Shown piece by piece: positions 50,882-59,647 of a stretch of 64,000 bases of DNA (position 1 is the stretch's first letter; the number at the start of each line of letters is the position of its first letter). The stretch is from contig NZ_JAGPXT010000021.1 in assembly GCF_018070465.1 (NCBI RefSeq), positions 39,151 through 103,150 of the forward strand, given 5' to 3'. This stretch comes from Micromonospora sp. C95 (lineage in GTDB: Bacteria; Actinomycetota; Actinomycetes; Mycobacteriales; Micromonosporaceae). A program made the position numbers and the translations under genes. The notes under the pieces are model-generated. The model worked only from the letters and a program-made list of their open reading frames with translations. It was not told the DNA's origin and did no database searches.

Positions 50882-52063
50882 GTGTCGTTGCCCCCGCTCG
50901 TCGAACCCGCCGCCGAGCTGACCGTTGACGAGATCCGCCGCTACTCGCGCCACCTGATCATCCCCGACGTCGGGGTCACCGGGCAGAAGCGGCTGAAGAA
51001 CGCCCGGGTGCTCTGTGTCGGCGCGGGTGGCCTCGGTTCGCCCGCCCTGATGTACCTGGCCGCCGCCGGTGTCGGCACGCTGGGCATCATCGACTTCGAC
51101 ACCGTGGACGAGTCCAACCTCCAGCGCCAGATCATCCACGGCGTCTCCGACGTCGGCCGCGCCAAGGCCGAGTCGGCCGCGGCGAGCATCCGCGAGATCA
51201 ACCCGCTGGTGAACGTCGAGATCCACAACACCGCGCTGGACCGGGACAACGTCCGCGAGATCTTCGCCCAGTACGACCTGATCGTCGACGGCACGGACAA
51301 CTTCGCCACCCGGTACATGGTCAACGACGCGGCGGTGCTGCTCGGCAAGCCGTACGTCTGGGGGTCGATCTACCGGTTCGACGGCCAGGCCTCGGTGTTC
51401 TGGGCCGAGCACGGTCCCTGCTACCGCTGCCTCTACCCGGAGCCGCCGCCGCCGGGCATGGTGCCCTCCTGCGCCGAGGGCGGCGTGCTCGGTGTGCTCT
51501 GCGCCTCGATCGGCTCGATCCAGGTCAACGAGGCGATCAAGCTGCTCGCCGGTATCGGCGAGCCGCTGGTCGGCCGGTTGATGGTCTACGACGCCCTGGA
51601 GATGAGCTACCGCAAGATCAAGGTCCGGAAGGATCCGAACTGCGTGCTCTGCGGTGAGAACCCGACGCTCACCGATCTGATGGAGGACTACGAGGACTTC
51701 TGCGGCGCGGTGTCGGTGGAGGCTCAGGAGGCGGTGGTCGACGCGACCATCACCGCGTCCGAGCTGAAGGAGTGGCAGGACGCCGGCAAGGACATCTTCC
51801 TCGTCGACGTCCGGGAGCCGGCCGAGTACGAGATCGTCCGCATCCCCGGCGCCACCCTGATCCCCAAGGGCGAGATCCTCTCCGGTGAGGCGCTGGCCAA
51901 GCTTCCGCAGGACCGGCAGATCGTGCTGCACTGCAAGTCCGGTGTCCGCTCCGCCGAGGCGTTGGCCGCGCTGAAGGCGGCCGGTTTCCGCGACGCGGTG
52001 CACGTGCAGGGCGGGGTGCTCTCCTGGATCAAGCAGATCGATCCGTCGCTGCCCGCCTACTGA
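50882..52063 (+). CDS. moeZ: Adenylyltransferase/sulfurtransferase MoeZ
   Basis: 393 residues. ThiF/MoeB-type domain (about 15-260): nucleotide loop CVGAGGLGSPALMYLAAAGV, FDTVDESNLQRQ, VDGTDNFATRYM and zinc pairs CYRC (about 180) and CVLC (about 257). The C-terminal rhodanese domain (about 300-393) has active Cys in LHCKSGVRSAEA. MoeZ adenylates and thiocarboxylates small sulfur carriers (MoaD, ThiS, CysO) for molybdopterin and sulfur-containing products. GTG 50882 has GGGGAG 6 nt upstream. Its position directly after DUF3152 is conserved in actinobacteria. Confidence 0.96.
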   Translation: MSLPPLVEPAAELTVDEIRRYSRHLIIPDVGVTGQKRLKNARVLCVGAGGLGSPALMYLAAAGVGTLGIIDFDTVDESNLQRQIIHGVSDVGRAKAESAAASIREINPLVNVEIHNTALDRDNVREIFAQYDLIVDGTDNFATRYMVNDAAVLLGKPYVWGSIYRFDGQASVFWAEHGPCYRCLYPEPPPPGMVPSCAEGGVLGVLCASIGSIQVNEAIKLLAGIGEPLVGRLMVYDALEMSYRKIKVRKDPNCVLCGENPTLTDLMEDYEDFCGAVSVEAQEAVVDATITASELKEWQDAGKDIFLVDVREPAEYEIVRIPGATLIPKGEILSGEALAKLPQDRQIVLHCKSGVRSAEALAALKAAGFRDAVHVQGGVLSWIKQIDPSLPAY

Positions 52064-52176
52064 TCCGCAGCCGAGGGGCCCCTCCGCCATGTCCGATGGG
52101 GCAGGGGCTCCTCGCCGCCACCCTGCCGTCGGTCGGATCTCACCTACCCGTCCTCCTGAGGCGGGATCACGTTCGC

Positions 52177-53016
52177 GTGGGTAGCGTGGCCGCCGTGGTC
52201 GACATCGACGCCGCGATCGGGTTCGTGGTGGCTCACGGGGACGCGGTGGAGCGTGCCCGCCTGTCCTGGTTGCGTAGCGGCACGCAGCCACCGCCGGAGG
52301 TGCTCGACAGCGCCGAGGTCGGGCAGACACTTGGCGGCGGCTGGCCGGCGTCGTGGGGCGACGAGGTCGCCTCGGTCGACGCGACCTGCTTCCGTCTCGC
52401 GGAGTTGGACGACCTCGGGGCGCTCGGCCGGCCGAGCGCGCGTCGGGCGCTGGACTGGCTCGCCGCCGGCCAGCAACCCGACGGCTGCTGGGAGGAGGAC
52501 CAGGCTCTCGCGGACTCCGCGCCCGAGTGGGCCCGTCCGGGTGATCCGGAGGCGCGGCTGTACCTGACTGCCAACGCCGCGTTCTGGCTGACGGTGGCGG
52601 GCCTGGACGCGCGGGCCGCCGGTCCGTTGGACCACCGGGTCGGCGGGGCGTACGCCGGTGTGGTGTACGCGGCCAGCCAGGCGCTCGCCGCCCAACTGCG
52701 CCCGGACGGCAGTTGGCCGTCCTTCCTGGCCGCCGGTTGGCTCAGCGCGGCCGTCCTGCACCGGCAGCAGATGTTCTACGAGTCGGCGCAGATCAAGGCG
52801 GTGCTGGCGGAGCGGTTGCCGCAGGCGTCGCCGGCGGACGCCGCCTGGCTCGCCGTGACGCTGCGCCGGGTGGGCGTCGACCATCAGGAGTGGACGCTTG
52901 TCGCCGCCCGACGCCGCCTCACCGAGACCCAGCGCAGCGACGGCGGCTGGACCAGCGACGACGGCCACCAGTTCGACGTACACGCCACCCTCGCCGTCAT
53001 CCGCGCCTTCCGCTGA
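52177..53016 (+). CDS. Prenyltransferase/squalene-cyclase-type alpha-toroid protein
   Basis: About 279 residues of helical repeats with QW motifs: ARRALDWLAAGQQPDGCW, ALAAQLRPDGSWPSFLAAG and RRLTETQRSDGGWTSDDG. These are the Q-x3-DGxW repeats of squalene cyclases and protein prenyltransferase beta subunits. There is only half the usual length and no DXDD catalytic motif, so terpene cyclisation is unlikely; a glycosidase-like or binding role is possible. The start is uncertain: GTG 52177, 52186 or 52195, of which 52177 has a GGGAT about 9 nt upstream. It lies 113 bp after moeZ and is closed by a GATC-type hairpin. Confidence 0.8.
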   Translation: MGSVAAVVDIDAAIGFVVAHGDAVERARLSWLRSGTQPPPEVLDSAEVGQTLGGGWPASWGDEVASVDATCFRLAELDDLGALGRPSARRALDWLAAGQQPDGCWEEDQALADSAPEWARPGDPEARLYLTANAAFWLTVAGLDARAAGPLDHRVGGAYAGVVYAASQALAAQLRPDGSWPSFLAAGWLSAAVLHRQQMFYESAQIKAVLAERLPQASPADAAWLAVTLRRVGVDHQEWTLVAARRRLTETQRSDGGWTSDDGHQFDVHATLAVIRAFR

Positions 53017-53033
53017 CCCCCACACACACCCAC

Positions 53034-53109
53034 CCGCGATCTTGCAGTTTTTGCCTCGACAAAGTGGGGCAATCTGCGCGTGTCGCCGACCAAAAGTGCA
53101 AGATCGCGG
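53034..53109. repeat. GATC-type intergenic hairpin, copy 3
   Basis: Arms CCGCGATCTTGCA (53034-53046) and complement (53097-53109) are perfect 13-bp; T-rich and A-rich tracts flank them inside. The same CGATCTTGCA appears in the 12425 element. It sits between the convergent alpha-toroid and proA genes. Confidence 0.75.
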
Positions 53110-53127
53110 AAAGCAGCGGTGGGTGGG

Positions 53128-54372
53128 TCAGGGGCGGAGGTGGCCGGTGCCGGTTACCACGTACTTGGTGCTTGTCAGCTCGGGGAGGCCCATGGGGCCG
53201 CGGGCGTGCAGCTTCTGGGTGGAGATGCCGATCTCGGCGCCGAAGCCGAACTCGCCGCCGTCGGTGAACCGGGTCGAGGCGTTCACCATCACGGCCGCCG
53301 CGTCGACCCGGGCCACGAACTCCCGGGCGGTCGACTGCGAGTCGGTGACGATCGCCTCGGTGTGGCCGCTGCCGTAGCGCCGGATGTGCGCGACCGCCGC
53401 GTCCAGTGAGTCGACGACGGCGGCGGAGATGTCCGCGCTGAGGTATTCGGTGCCGAAGTCCTCGTCGGTGGCCGGGACCACGGCGTCGGAGTACCCCGCG
53501 ACCCGGGCGTCGCCGTGCACGGTCACCCCGGCCTCGGCGAACGCGGCAAGCGCCGCCGGCAGGAAAGCGTCGGCGATGTCGGCGTGCACCAGCAGCGACT
53601 CGGCGGTGTTACAGGTGGACAGCCGCTGCGTCTTGGCGTTGAGCACGATCGACACCGCCATCGACAGGTCGGCGGCGGCGTCGACGTAGACGTGGCAGTT
53701 ACCCACCCCGGTCTCGATCACCGGCACGGTCGACTCCTCGACCACCGTCCGGATCAGCGATGCGCCGCCGCGCGGGATCAGCACGTCGACCAGGCCCCGG
53801 GCCCGCATCAGCTCCTTGACCGAGTCGCGCGAGCTGGCGTCGACCAGCTGCACCGTGTCCGCCGGCAGGCCGGCACCGCCGATCGCGTCGCGCAGCACCG
53901 CCACCAGCGCCTTGTTGGAGTGCGCGGCCGAGGAGGAACCGCGCAGCAGCGCGGCGTTGCCGGCTTTCAGGCAGATGCCGGCGGCGTCCACCGTCACGTT
54001 GGGCCGCCCCTCGTAGATGATGCCGACCACCCCGAACGGCACCCGGATCTGCCGCAGCTCCAGCCCGTTGGGCAGGGTCGAACCGCGGACCACCTCGCCC
54101 ACCGGGTCGGGCAGCGCGGCCATCTGGCGCAGCGCGTCGGCGATGCCGGCCACCCGCCCCTCGTCGAGGGCGAGCCGGTCCAGCACGGCCGCACTCAGCC
54201 CGGCGTCGCGCCCGGCCGCCAGGTCCGCGGCGTTCGCGGCCAGGATCTCCGGCGTACCCGCCACCAGCGCGTCGGCCATCGCGTGCAGCGCGGCGTCCTT
54301 GGCGGTTCGCGTCGCCACGGCAAGCGTCTCCGCCGCCGTGCGCGCCCGGCGGGCCTGCTCGCTCACGCTCAT
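53128..54372 (-). CDS. proA: Gamma-glutamyl phosphate reductase
   Basis: 414 residues. Aldehyde-dehydrogenase fold: LPNGLELRQIRVPFGVVGIIYE near the start, VTVDAAGICLKAGNAALLRG, active-site Cys in RLSTCNTAESLLVHA, VDAAAVMVNASTRFTDGGEFG and GLPELTSTKY at the end. It reduces gamma-glutamyl phosphate to glutamate semialdehyde, the second step of proline synthesis. GAGGAG is 6 nt before ATG 54372. proB ends 36 bp upstream on the same strand, giving the order proB-proA, the usual operon. Confidence 0.97.
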   Translation of the reverse strand: MSVSEQARRARTAAETLAVATRTAKDAALHAMADALVAGTPEILAANAADLAAGRDAGLSAAVLDRLALDEGRVAGIADALRQMAALPDPVGEVVRGSTLPNGLELRQIRVPFGVVGIIYEGRPNVTVDAAGICLKAGNAALLRGSSSAAHSNKALVAVLRDAIGGAGLPADTVQLVDASSRDSVKELMRARGLVDVLIPRGGASLIRTVVEESTVPVIETGVGNCHVYVDAAADLSMAVSIVLNAKTQRLSTCNTAESLLVHADIADAFLPAALAAFAEAGVTVHGDARVAGYSDAVVPATDEDFGTEYLSADISAAVVDSLDAAVAHIRRYGSGHTEAIVTDSQSTAREFVARVDAAAVMVNASTRFTDGGEFGFGAEIGISTQKLHARGPMGLPELTSTKYVVTGTGHLRP

Positions 54373-54408
54373 GTCCTACTCCTCAGATGTCGGCCCTGGT
54401 CGGGCGAT

Positions 54409-55518
54409 TCACAGCAGCACCAGGTCGTCCCGGTGCACGACCTCTCGTTCGTACGCGGGGCCGAGCGCCGCGGCGAGGTCGGCGGTGGACCGCCCGAGCA
54501 GGCCAGGCAGCTCGATCGCGTCGTAGTTGACCAGCCCTCGGGCCACCGGTGCGCCCGAGGTGTCGACGAGGTCGACCGGGTCGCCGGCGGTGAAGGCGCC
54601 GTCCACGGCGGTGATCCCGGCCGGCAGCAGCGACTTGCGCCGGCCCACCACGGCGGCCACCGCGCCCGGGTCGAGGTGCAGCCGCCCCCGGGGCGCCGTG
54701 GCGTGGGCGAGCCAGAACAGCCGGGCGGCGGGTCGCCGGAGGCTGGGGTGGAAGAACGTGCCGACCGGCTCACCGGCCAGCGCGGGGACCGCCTGGGTGG
54801 CGGAGGTGAGCACCACCGGGATGCCGAAACCGGTGGCGATCCGGGCCGCCTCGACCTTTGTCACCATGCCACCGGTGCCGACCCCCGCCCGCCCGCTGCC
54901 GCCGATCTCGACCCCGGTCAGGTCCGCCTCGTCGCGTACCTCCGCGATGCGGCGGGAGCCGGGTCGGGTGGGCTCACCGGTCCACAGCGCGTCGACGTCG
55001 GAGAGGAGCACCAGCAGGTCGGCGTCGACGAGCGCGGCCACCAGCGCGGCCAGCCGGTCGTTGTCGCCGAACCGGATCTCCTCGGTGGCGACCGTGTCGT
55101 TCTCGTTGACGATCGGCACCGCCCGCAGGTCGAGCAGCTTGCGCAGGGTGCGGTACGCGTTGCGGTAGTGGGCCCGTCGGGTCACGTCGTCGACGGTGAG
55201 CAGCACCTGGCCGACGGTGCGGCCGTGCCGGGCGAAGGCGGCCGCGTACCGCCCGATCAGCAGGCCCTGGCCCACGCTGGCGGCGGCCTGCTGGGTGGCC
55301 AGGTCGCGCGGTCGCCGGGGCAGCCCGAGTGGAGCGAGGCCGGCGGCGATCGCGCCGGAGGAGACCAGCACCACCTCGCGGCCGTCGGCGGCCCGTAGCC
55401 CGAGGGCGTCGACAAGCGCGTCCACCCGCCCGTCGTCCAAGCCGCCGGTGGCGGTGGTCAACGAGGAGGACCCGATCTTGACAACGACCCGCCGGGCCGC
55501 CGTGACTGCGTCGCGCAC
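54409..55518 (-). CDS. proB: Glutamate 5-kinase
   Basis: 369 residues. Amino-acid-kinase domain: VVVKIGSSSLT, VLVSSGAIAAG, LLTVDDVTRRAHYRN, PIVNENDTVATEEIRFGDND, VDALWTGEP and GTGGMVTKVEAA. The C-terminal PUA domain is about 275-369 (GRLHLDPGAVAAV, VDLVDTSGAPVARG). The length fits the full kinase-PUA form. It phosphorylates glutamate as the first step of proline synthesis and is normally inhibited by proline. Start GTG 55518. It is divergent from the alkyltransferase-like gene across 61 bp. Confidence 0.96.
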   Translation of the reverse strand: MRDAVTAARRVVVKIGSSSLTTATGGLDDGRVDALVDALGLRAADGREVVLVSSGAIAAGLAPLGLPRRPRDLATQQAAASVGQGLLIGRYAAAFARHGRTVGQVLLTVDDVTRRAHYRNAYRTLRKLLDLRAVPIVNENDTVATEEIRFGDNDRLAALVAALVDADLLVLLSDVDALWTGEPTRPGSRRIAEVRDEADLTGVEIGGSGRAGVGTGGMVTKVEAARIATGFGIPVVLTSATQAVPALAGEPVGTFFHPSLRRPAARLFWLAHATAPRGRLHLDPGAVAAVVGRRKSLLPAGITAVDGAFTAGDPVDLVDTSGAPVARGLVNYDAIELPGLLGRSTADLAAALGPAYEREVVHRDDLVLL

Positions 55519-55579
55519 CCGCCCATTCTGCGCTGTCGTCGCGGCGTGCCCCGCCGCCGTTCCCATAGTCTGGCCGCTT

Positions 55580-55894
55580 GTGACACCTGACGAGTACGTC
55601 GAGGCGGTGCTGGAACTTGTCGACCGGATCCCGCCCGGCCGGGTGATGTCGTACGGGGCGGTGGCCGACGCGTTGGCCGAGCGCTCCGGGCGGGCGTCGG
55701 CCCGGCTGGTCGGGGCGATCATGGCCCGCCACGGTGGTGGTGCCCCGTGGCACCGGGTGGTGAACGCCTCTGGCGGACTGCCGCCCCGGCTGGCCCGCGA
55801 GGCGCGGGCGCGGTGGCTCGCCGAGGGGACGCCGCTGCGCGGTACGGGGGTGGACATGCGGTCGGCCGGGTGGTGGCCCGGGCAGGGGATGTGA
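55580..55894 (+). CDS. Alkyltransferase-like (ATL) DNA-lesion-binding protein
   Basis: 104 residues, homologous to the C-terminal DNA-binding half of O6-alkylguanine-DNA alkyltransferase: VLELVDRIPPGRVMSYGAVADAL, then ARLVGAIMARHGGGAPWHRVVNASG. The catalytic PCHR is PWHR here, with Trp in place of the accepting Cys, the hallmark of ATL proteins, which bind O6-alkylguanine and hand it to nucleotide-excision repair rather than repairing it. GTG 55580 is probably leaderless (TAGTCT 8 nt upstream). As I recall it, M. tuberculosis has such a gene (Rv3204) close to moeB1, in agreement with the synteny here. Confidence 0.9.
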   Translation: MTPDEYVEAVLELVDRIPPGRVMSYGAVADALAERSGRASARLVGAIMARHGGGAPWHRVVNASGGLPPRLAREARARWLAEGTPLRGTGVDMRSAGWWPGQGM

Positions 55895-55918
55895 CCGCCG
55901 CCATAACGTGAGTAATAT
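55891..55918 (+). promoter_or_regulatory. Promoter of the GPH transporter gene
   Basis: GTGACC (55891-55896), 16-nt spacer, TAATAT (55913-55918), one of the best -35/-10 pairs in the window; start codon ATG 55927 is 8 nt downstream, so the message is leaderless or nearly so. Confidence 0.55.
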
Positions 55919-55926
55919 TCGGCCTC

Positions 55927-57402
55927 ATGATCGCGCCGCCGGGTGGCTCCGGCCCAACGCCCACCTCCGGCCGGCTCGCGCAGAGCCCAGCCCCACCGGC
56001 TGCGCTGCCCCGGCAGGTGCACGCCGGCTACGCGCTCGGCTCTCTGGCGACCGGGGCCTTCGGCACCGTGCCGGGTCTGCTGCTGCTGCCCTACCTCACC
56101 GACACGCTCGGGGTGACCGCTGGTGTGGCCGCCCTGCTGGTGCTGCTGCCAAAGGCGTGGGACGTGCTGGTCAACCCGGTCGCCGGGCGAATTTCCGACC
56201 GCACCCGGTCGCGTTGGGGCGCCCGTCGTCCGTACCTGCTCTTCGGTGGGCTGGCCCTTGCCATCCTCTTCGGGGCCATCTTCGCCGCGCCGTTCGGAGC
56301 CGGTCCCGCATCGGGGGCGTACGTCGCCGTCGCGTTCCTGGCCACGGCGACCGCGTTCGCCTTCTTCCAGGTGCCGTACGTGGCGATGCCGGCCGAGCTG
56401 ACCAGCGACTACGCCGAACGTACCCGGATGATGACCTGGCGGATCGCGGTGCTGGCACTGGCCATCCTGGTCGCCGGTGCGGTGGCGCCGTTGGTGCGCG
56501 ACGCGGCCGGCGGTGGTGTTCCCGGGCACCGGTGGATGGGTGTCTTCGTGGCCGCCCTCATCGCGCTCGGTGCCGTCGGCGCCTTCCTCGGCACCCGTTC
56601 CGCCCCGCAGGGCGCGGTCGGCGAGAGCGAGCCGAGTCTGCGCGCCCAACTCACCGTCGCCGCCCGTAACCGGCCCTTCCGGGCGCTGCTGCTCTGCTTC
56701 GTGGTGCAGTCCGCCGGGGTGGCCACCATCCTCGCCGGGGTCCAGTACTTCGCCGACCACGTGCTGGAAGATCCGACGACCGGCCCGACCGTGCTGTTCG
56801 TCTGCTTCGTCGGCCCGGCGCTGGTGGTCATGCCGCTCTGGTCCCGGGTGGGTGCCCGGGTGGGCAAGCTCGCCGCCCTGGTGGCGGCGTCGCTGATCCT
56901 GGCGGCCGGTGGACTGGCGCTGGTCGCCGCGCCGGTGCTGCCGGCCGCCGTGGTCTACCTGCTCGTCGCGTTGCTCGGGGTCGGGTACGCCGGACAGCAG
57001 GTGTTCGCGCTGGCCATGCTCCCGGACTGCATCGCGTACGACACCGCGCGAACCGGGCGTCGGCAGGCCGGGGTCTTCACCGGAGTGTGGACGGCCGGTG
57101 AGACGTTCGGTCTGGCCCTCGGCCCCGGCATCTACGGGCTGGTGCTCGCCGTCACCGGTTACGTCTCCTCCACCACCGGCACCTCCGCCACCCAGTCCGA
57201 CACCGCCCGCCTCGGCGTCCTGCTCGGCTTCACGGTCCTCCCCGCCCTCCTCATCGGCCTGGCCACCCTCCTGCTCCGCCCCTACGACCTCACCCCCGCC
57301 CGCCTGTCGCCCGCCACCCTGCCCCCAGCCAGCGCCGATCATGCAGTTGTGGCAGAAACAAGAGCCGCTGAGAACCACGGAAAGGGCACCACAACTTCAT
57401 GA
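55927..57402 (+). CDS. GPH-family (MelB-like) MFS transporter
   Basis: 491 residues, twelve membrane segments. After a 30-residue disordered start, YALGSLATGAFGTVPGLLLLPYL opens TM1; the loop VAGRISDRTRSRWGARRPYL is the glycoside-pentoside-hexuronide family signature. It probably imports sugars or glycosides with H+ or Na+. The last 25 residues (DHAVVAETRAAENHGKGTTTS type) are encoded by the GATC-type hairpin at 57336-57405, an unusual addition. The stop overlaps the next start (ATGA at 57399), so transporter and PLP enzyme are translationally coupled. Confidence 0.9.
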   Translation: MIAPPGGSGPTPTSGRLAQSPAPPAALPRQVHAGYALGSLATGAFGTVPGLLLLPYLTDTLGVTAGVAALLVLLPKAWDVLVNPVAGRISDRTRSRWGARRPYLLFGGLALAILFGAIFAAPFGAGPASGAYVAVAFLATATAFAFFQVPYVAMPAELTSDYAERTRMMTWRIAVLALAILVAGAVAPLVRDAAGGGVPGHRWMGVFVAALIALGAVGAFLGTRSAPQGAVGESEPSLRAQLTVAARNRPFRALLLCFVVQSAGVATILAGVQYFADHVLEDPTTGPTVLFVCFVGPALVVMPLWSRVGARVGKLAALVAASLILAAGGLALVAAPVLPAAVVYLLVALLGVGYAGQQVFALAMLPDCIAYDTARTGRRQAGVFTGVWTAGETFGLALGPGIYGLVLAVTGYVSSTTGTSATQSDTARLGVLLGFTVLPALLIGLATLLLRPYDLTPARLSPATLPPASADHAVVAETRAAENHGKGTTTS

Positions 57403-57405
57403 TCG
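57336..57405. repeat. GATC-type hairpin, copy 4, overlapping a stop and a start codon
   Basis: Arms CGATCATGCAGTTGTGG (57336-57352) and CCACAACTTCATGATCG (57389-57405) pair at 16 of 17 positions. It belongs to the same kind of element as those at 12.4, 19.3 and 53.0 kb, but lies inside the transporter reading frame and covers the start ATG (57399) of the next gene. Confidence 0.7.
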
Positions 57406-58862
57406 ACGAGAACCGGCCGGGCGGGATCCCGGCGGAGCAGGTATTGGCGGAGATCCGCGAGCTGCGGGCGATGGACCGGCCGACGCACGGCGGGCGGCTG
57501 TTCGCGTACGTCTACGACCCGGCGGTGCCCGGGCTGGACGCGCTCGCCGCCGCCGCGTACGCCGAGAGCGCCCACGTCAACGGGCTCGACCCGACCGCCT
57601 TCCCGTCCCTGCTGGCCATGGAGAACACGCTTGTCGCGGCGGCGGCGCGGCTGCTCGGCGGCGGACCGGGCACCACCGCTGCGGACGTCGTGGGCAGTGT
57701 GACCAGCGGCGGCACCGAATCGCTCATCCTGGCCGTGAAGACCGCCCGGGACGCCCGGCCGGACATCGCGGCACCCCGGATCGTGGTACCGGCCAGCGCC
57801 CACGCCGCCTTCGCCAAGGCGGCCCACTACCTGCGGGTGGAACTCGACACCGTGCCGGTCGACCCGACCACCCTGCGGCCGGTGGTCGCCGACGTGGCCG
57901 CCGCGCTCCGGCCGGAGACGGTGCTGGTGGCCTGCTCCGCCCCCTCGTACGCGCACGGCGTCGTGGACCCGGTCGAACAGATCGCCGAGGTGGCCGCCAC
58001 CGCCGGGGTCCGCTGTCACGTGGACGCCTGCTTCGGCGGCTGGACGCTGCCGTACCTGCGGCGCCTCGGCCTGCCGGTGCCCCCGTTCGACCTGGGCGTG
58101 CCCGGCGTCACCTCGATCTCGGTGGACCTGCACAAGTACGCGTACGCGCCGAAGGGCGTCTCGGTGCTGCTGCACCGCGATCCGCAGCTGCGTGCCCCGC
58201 AGTACTTCGCGTACGCCGACTGGCCCGGGTACACCATGATCAACCCGGTGATCTCCTCCACCCGCTCCGGTGGGCCGATCGCCGCCGCGTACGCCACCCT
58301 GCGGCACCTCGGTGACGACGGCTACCTGGAGCTGACCCGCCGCACCTGGGCGGCGGTGGGCGCCCTGGCCGACGCGGTACGCGGCACCGACGGGCTGCGG
58401 CTGGTCGCCGAGCCGGAGTCGACGGTGGTCTGTTTCACCGCCGACGACACCGGGCCGGACCTGTTCGTGCTGGTCGACGAGTTGGCCGCGCGGGGCTGGC
58501 ACACCCAGCCCCAGCTGTCGTACGCCGGCCTGCCGCCAAGCGTGCACCTGACGGTGACCGCCGCGGTGGCGCCCCGGGCGGCGGAGTTCGGCCCCGACCT
58601 GGCCGCCGCGGTCGCCGCCGCCCGCGCGGCGGGCCCGGTCGGGTTGCCGCCGGAGCTGCGGGCCCTGGCCGGCACGCTGGCGCCGGAGGCCCTCACCGGC
58701 GAGCTGGTCGCCGGGCTCGCCGCCGGCCTCGGGCTGGGCCCGGGTGGTGGGCTGCCGGAGCGGATGGCCCCGGTCAACACGCTGCTCGACGCCGCCCCAC
58801 CGGCGCTGCGTGAACGGCTGCTCGTCGAGTTCGTCAGCCTGCTGCAACGTCCGGCGTGGTAG
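57399..58862 (+). CDS. PLP-dependent lyase/decarboxylase (sphingosine-phosphate-lyase-like)
   Basis: 487 residues. Fold type I PLP enzyme: SVTSGGTESLILAVKTARD (phosphate site), PASAHAAFAKAAHYL (stacking His), VHVDACFGGWTLPYL-type Asp region and Schiff-base Lys in SVDLHKYAYAPKG, then TRSGGPIAAAYATL. The pattern is that of group II decarboxylases and of the sphingosine-1-phosphate lyase branch (DLHKYGYAPKG). It may cleave a long-chain base phosphate or decarboxylate an amino acid. No ribosome site: the ATG lies in the hairpin arm and is coupled to the transporter. The C-terminal 100 residues are an Ala/Leu-rich helical extension. Confidence 0.88.
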   Translation: MIDENRPGGIPAEQVLAEIRELRAMDRPTHGGRLFAYVYDPAVPGLDALAAAAYAESAHVNGLDPTAFPSLLAMENTLVAAAARLLGGGPGTTAADVVGSVTSGGTESLILAVKTARDARPDIAAPRIVVPASAHAAFAKAAHYLRVELDTVPVDPTTLRPVVADVAAALRPETVLVACSAPSYAHGVVDPVEQIAEVAATAGVRCHVDACFGGWTLPYLRRLGLPVPPFDLGVPGVTSISVDLHKYAYAPKGVSVLLHRDPQLRAPQYFAYADWPGYTMINPVISSTRSGGPIAAAYATLRHLGDDGYLELTRRTWAAVGALADAVRGTDGLRLVAEPESTVVCFTADDTGPDLFVLVDELAARGWHTQPQLSYAGLPPSVHLTVTAAVAPRAAEFGPDLAAAVAAARAAGPVGLPPELRALAGTLAPEALTGELVAGLAAGLGLGPGGGLPERMAPVNTLLDAAPPALRERLLVEFVSLLQRPAW

Positions 58863-58963
58863 CGCCCACCGCCGGGCGGCGCCTGCCAGCGACCGCCTGG
58901 TAGCGGCGACCACCCACCTCGGGTCGCTGTGGTTGACTGTCGGGGACGGGAGGGGGAGCGGTC

Positions 58964-59542
58964 GTGCAGCTGCCTGCGGTGCTCGGTGAGCCGATCCGGT
59001 TCGTGCTCAACTGGGGCCGGCGCTACTCGCTCTGGGTCTTCAACTTCGGCCTGGCCTGCTGCGCCATCGAGTTCATCGCGACGAGCATGTCGCGGCACGA
59101 CTTCATGCGGCTGGGCGTGATCCCGTTCGCGCACGGCCCCCGGCAGGCCGACCTGATGGTGGTCTCCGGCACCGTCACCGACAAGATGGCTCCGGCGATC
59201 AAGCGGCTCTACGACCAGATGCCCGAGCCGAAGTACGTGATCTCGTTCGGTGCCTGCTCCAACTGCGGCGGCCCGTACTGGGACTCGTACTCGGTGACCA
59301 AGGGAGTCGACCAGCTCATCCCGGTCGACGTCTACGTGCCCGGCTGCCCGCCCCGGCCGGAGGCGCTGCTGCACGGCATCCTCCGGCTACAGGAGAAGAT
59401 CGCCGCCGAGCAGTCCGGCATCGGCGGGGTGCCCCGCCCCGATCCGCTCGCCCCGCCGGTCGACGCCCCACCCAGTGACGGCGCCCCGGCCCGCTCGGTC
59501 GCCTCCCTGACCGCACCGCCGGTGCGTCCACCGAATTCCTGA
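58964..59542 (+). CDS. nuoB: NADH-quinone oxidoreductase subunit B (second-locus type)
   Basis: 192 residues. The core is full-length NuoB: LNWGRRYSLWVFNFGLACCAIEF, HGPRQADLMVVSGTVT, GACSNCGGPYWDSYSV and VPGCPPRPEALLHGIL. The four N2-cluster Cys are present (adjacent CC, GAC.., PGC). The last 40 residues are Pro/Ala/Ser-rich. GTG 58964 has a GGGAGGGGGAG purine run just upstream. nuoA should precede nuoB in a standard operon but is absent: the PLP lyase precedes instead. Two unrelated genes separate it from nuoC. Confidence 0.94.
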   Translation: MQLPAVLGEPIRFVLNWGRRYSLWVFNFGLACCAIEFIATSMSRHDFMRLGVIPFAHGPRQADLMVVSGTVTDKMAPAIKRLYDQMPEPKYVISFGACSNCGGPYWDSYSVTKGVDQLIPVDVYVPGCPPRPEALLHGILRLQEKIAAEQSGIGGVPRPDPLAPPVDAPPSDGAPARSVASLTAPPVRPPNS

Positions 59543-59634
59543 CCGGCGGAGGTGCCCGGCCGGGTGTGGACCGCGGTCCGGTCGGTCCGGCGAGACCGGT
59601 CGCTCGGCTGGCCGTCCGGGTGGTGTGGCTTCGC

Positions 59635-59640
59635 TAGCGT
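59635..59640 (+). promoter_or_regulatory. -10 box TAGCGT, leaderless start
   Basis: TAGCGT lies 7 nt before ATG 59648 with no ribosome site, giving the DUF2252 gene a promoter separate from nuoB. Confidence 0.5.
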
Positions 59641-59647
59641 ACGGATC

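Noticed and set aside
52177..53016. Terpene cyclase and thus a small terpene gene cluster
   Set aside because: QW-type repeats are present but the DXDD catalytic motif and normal length are not, and no prenyl synthase lies nearby.
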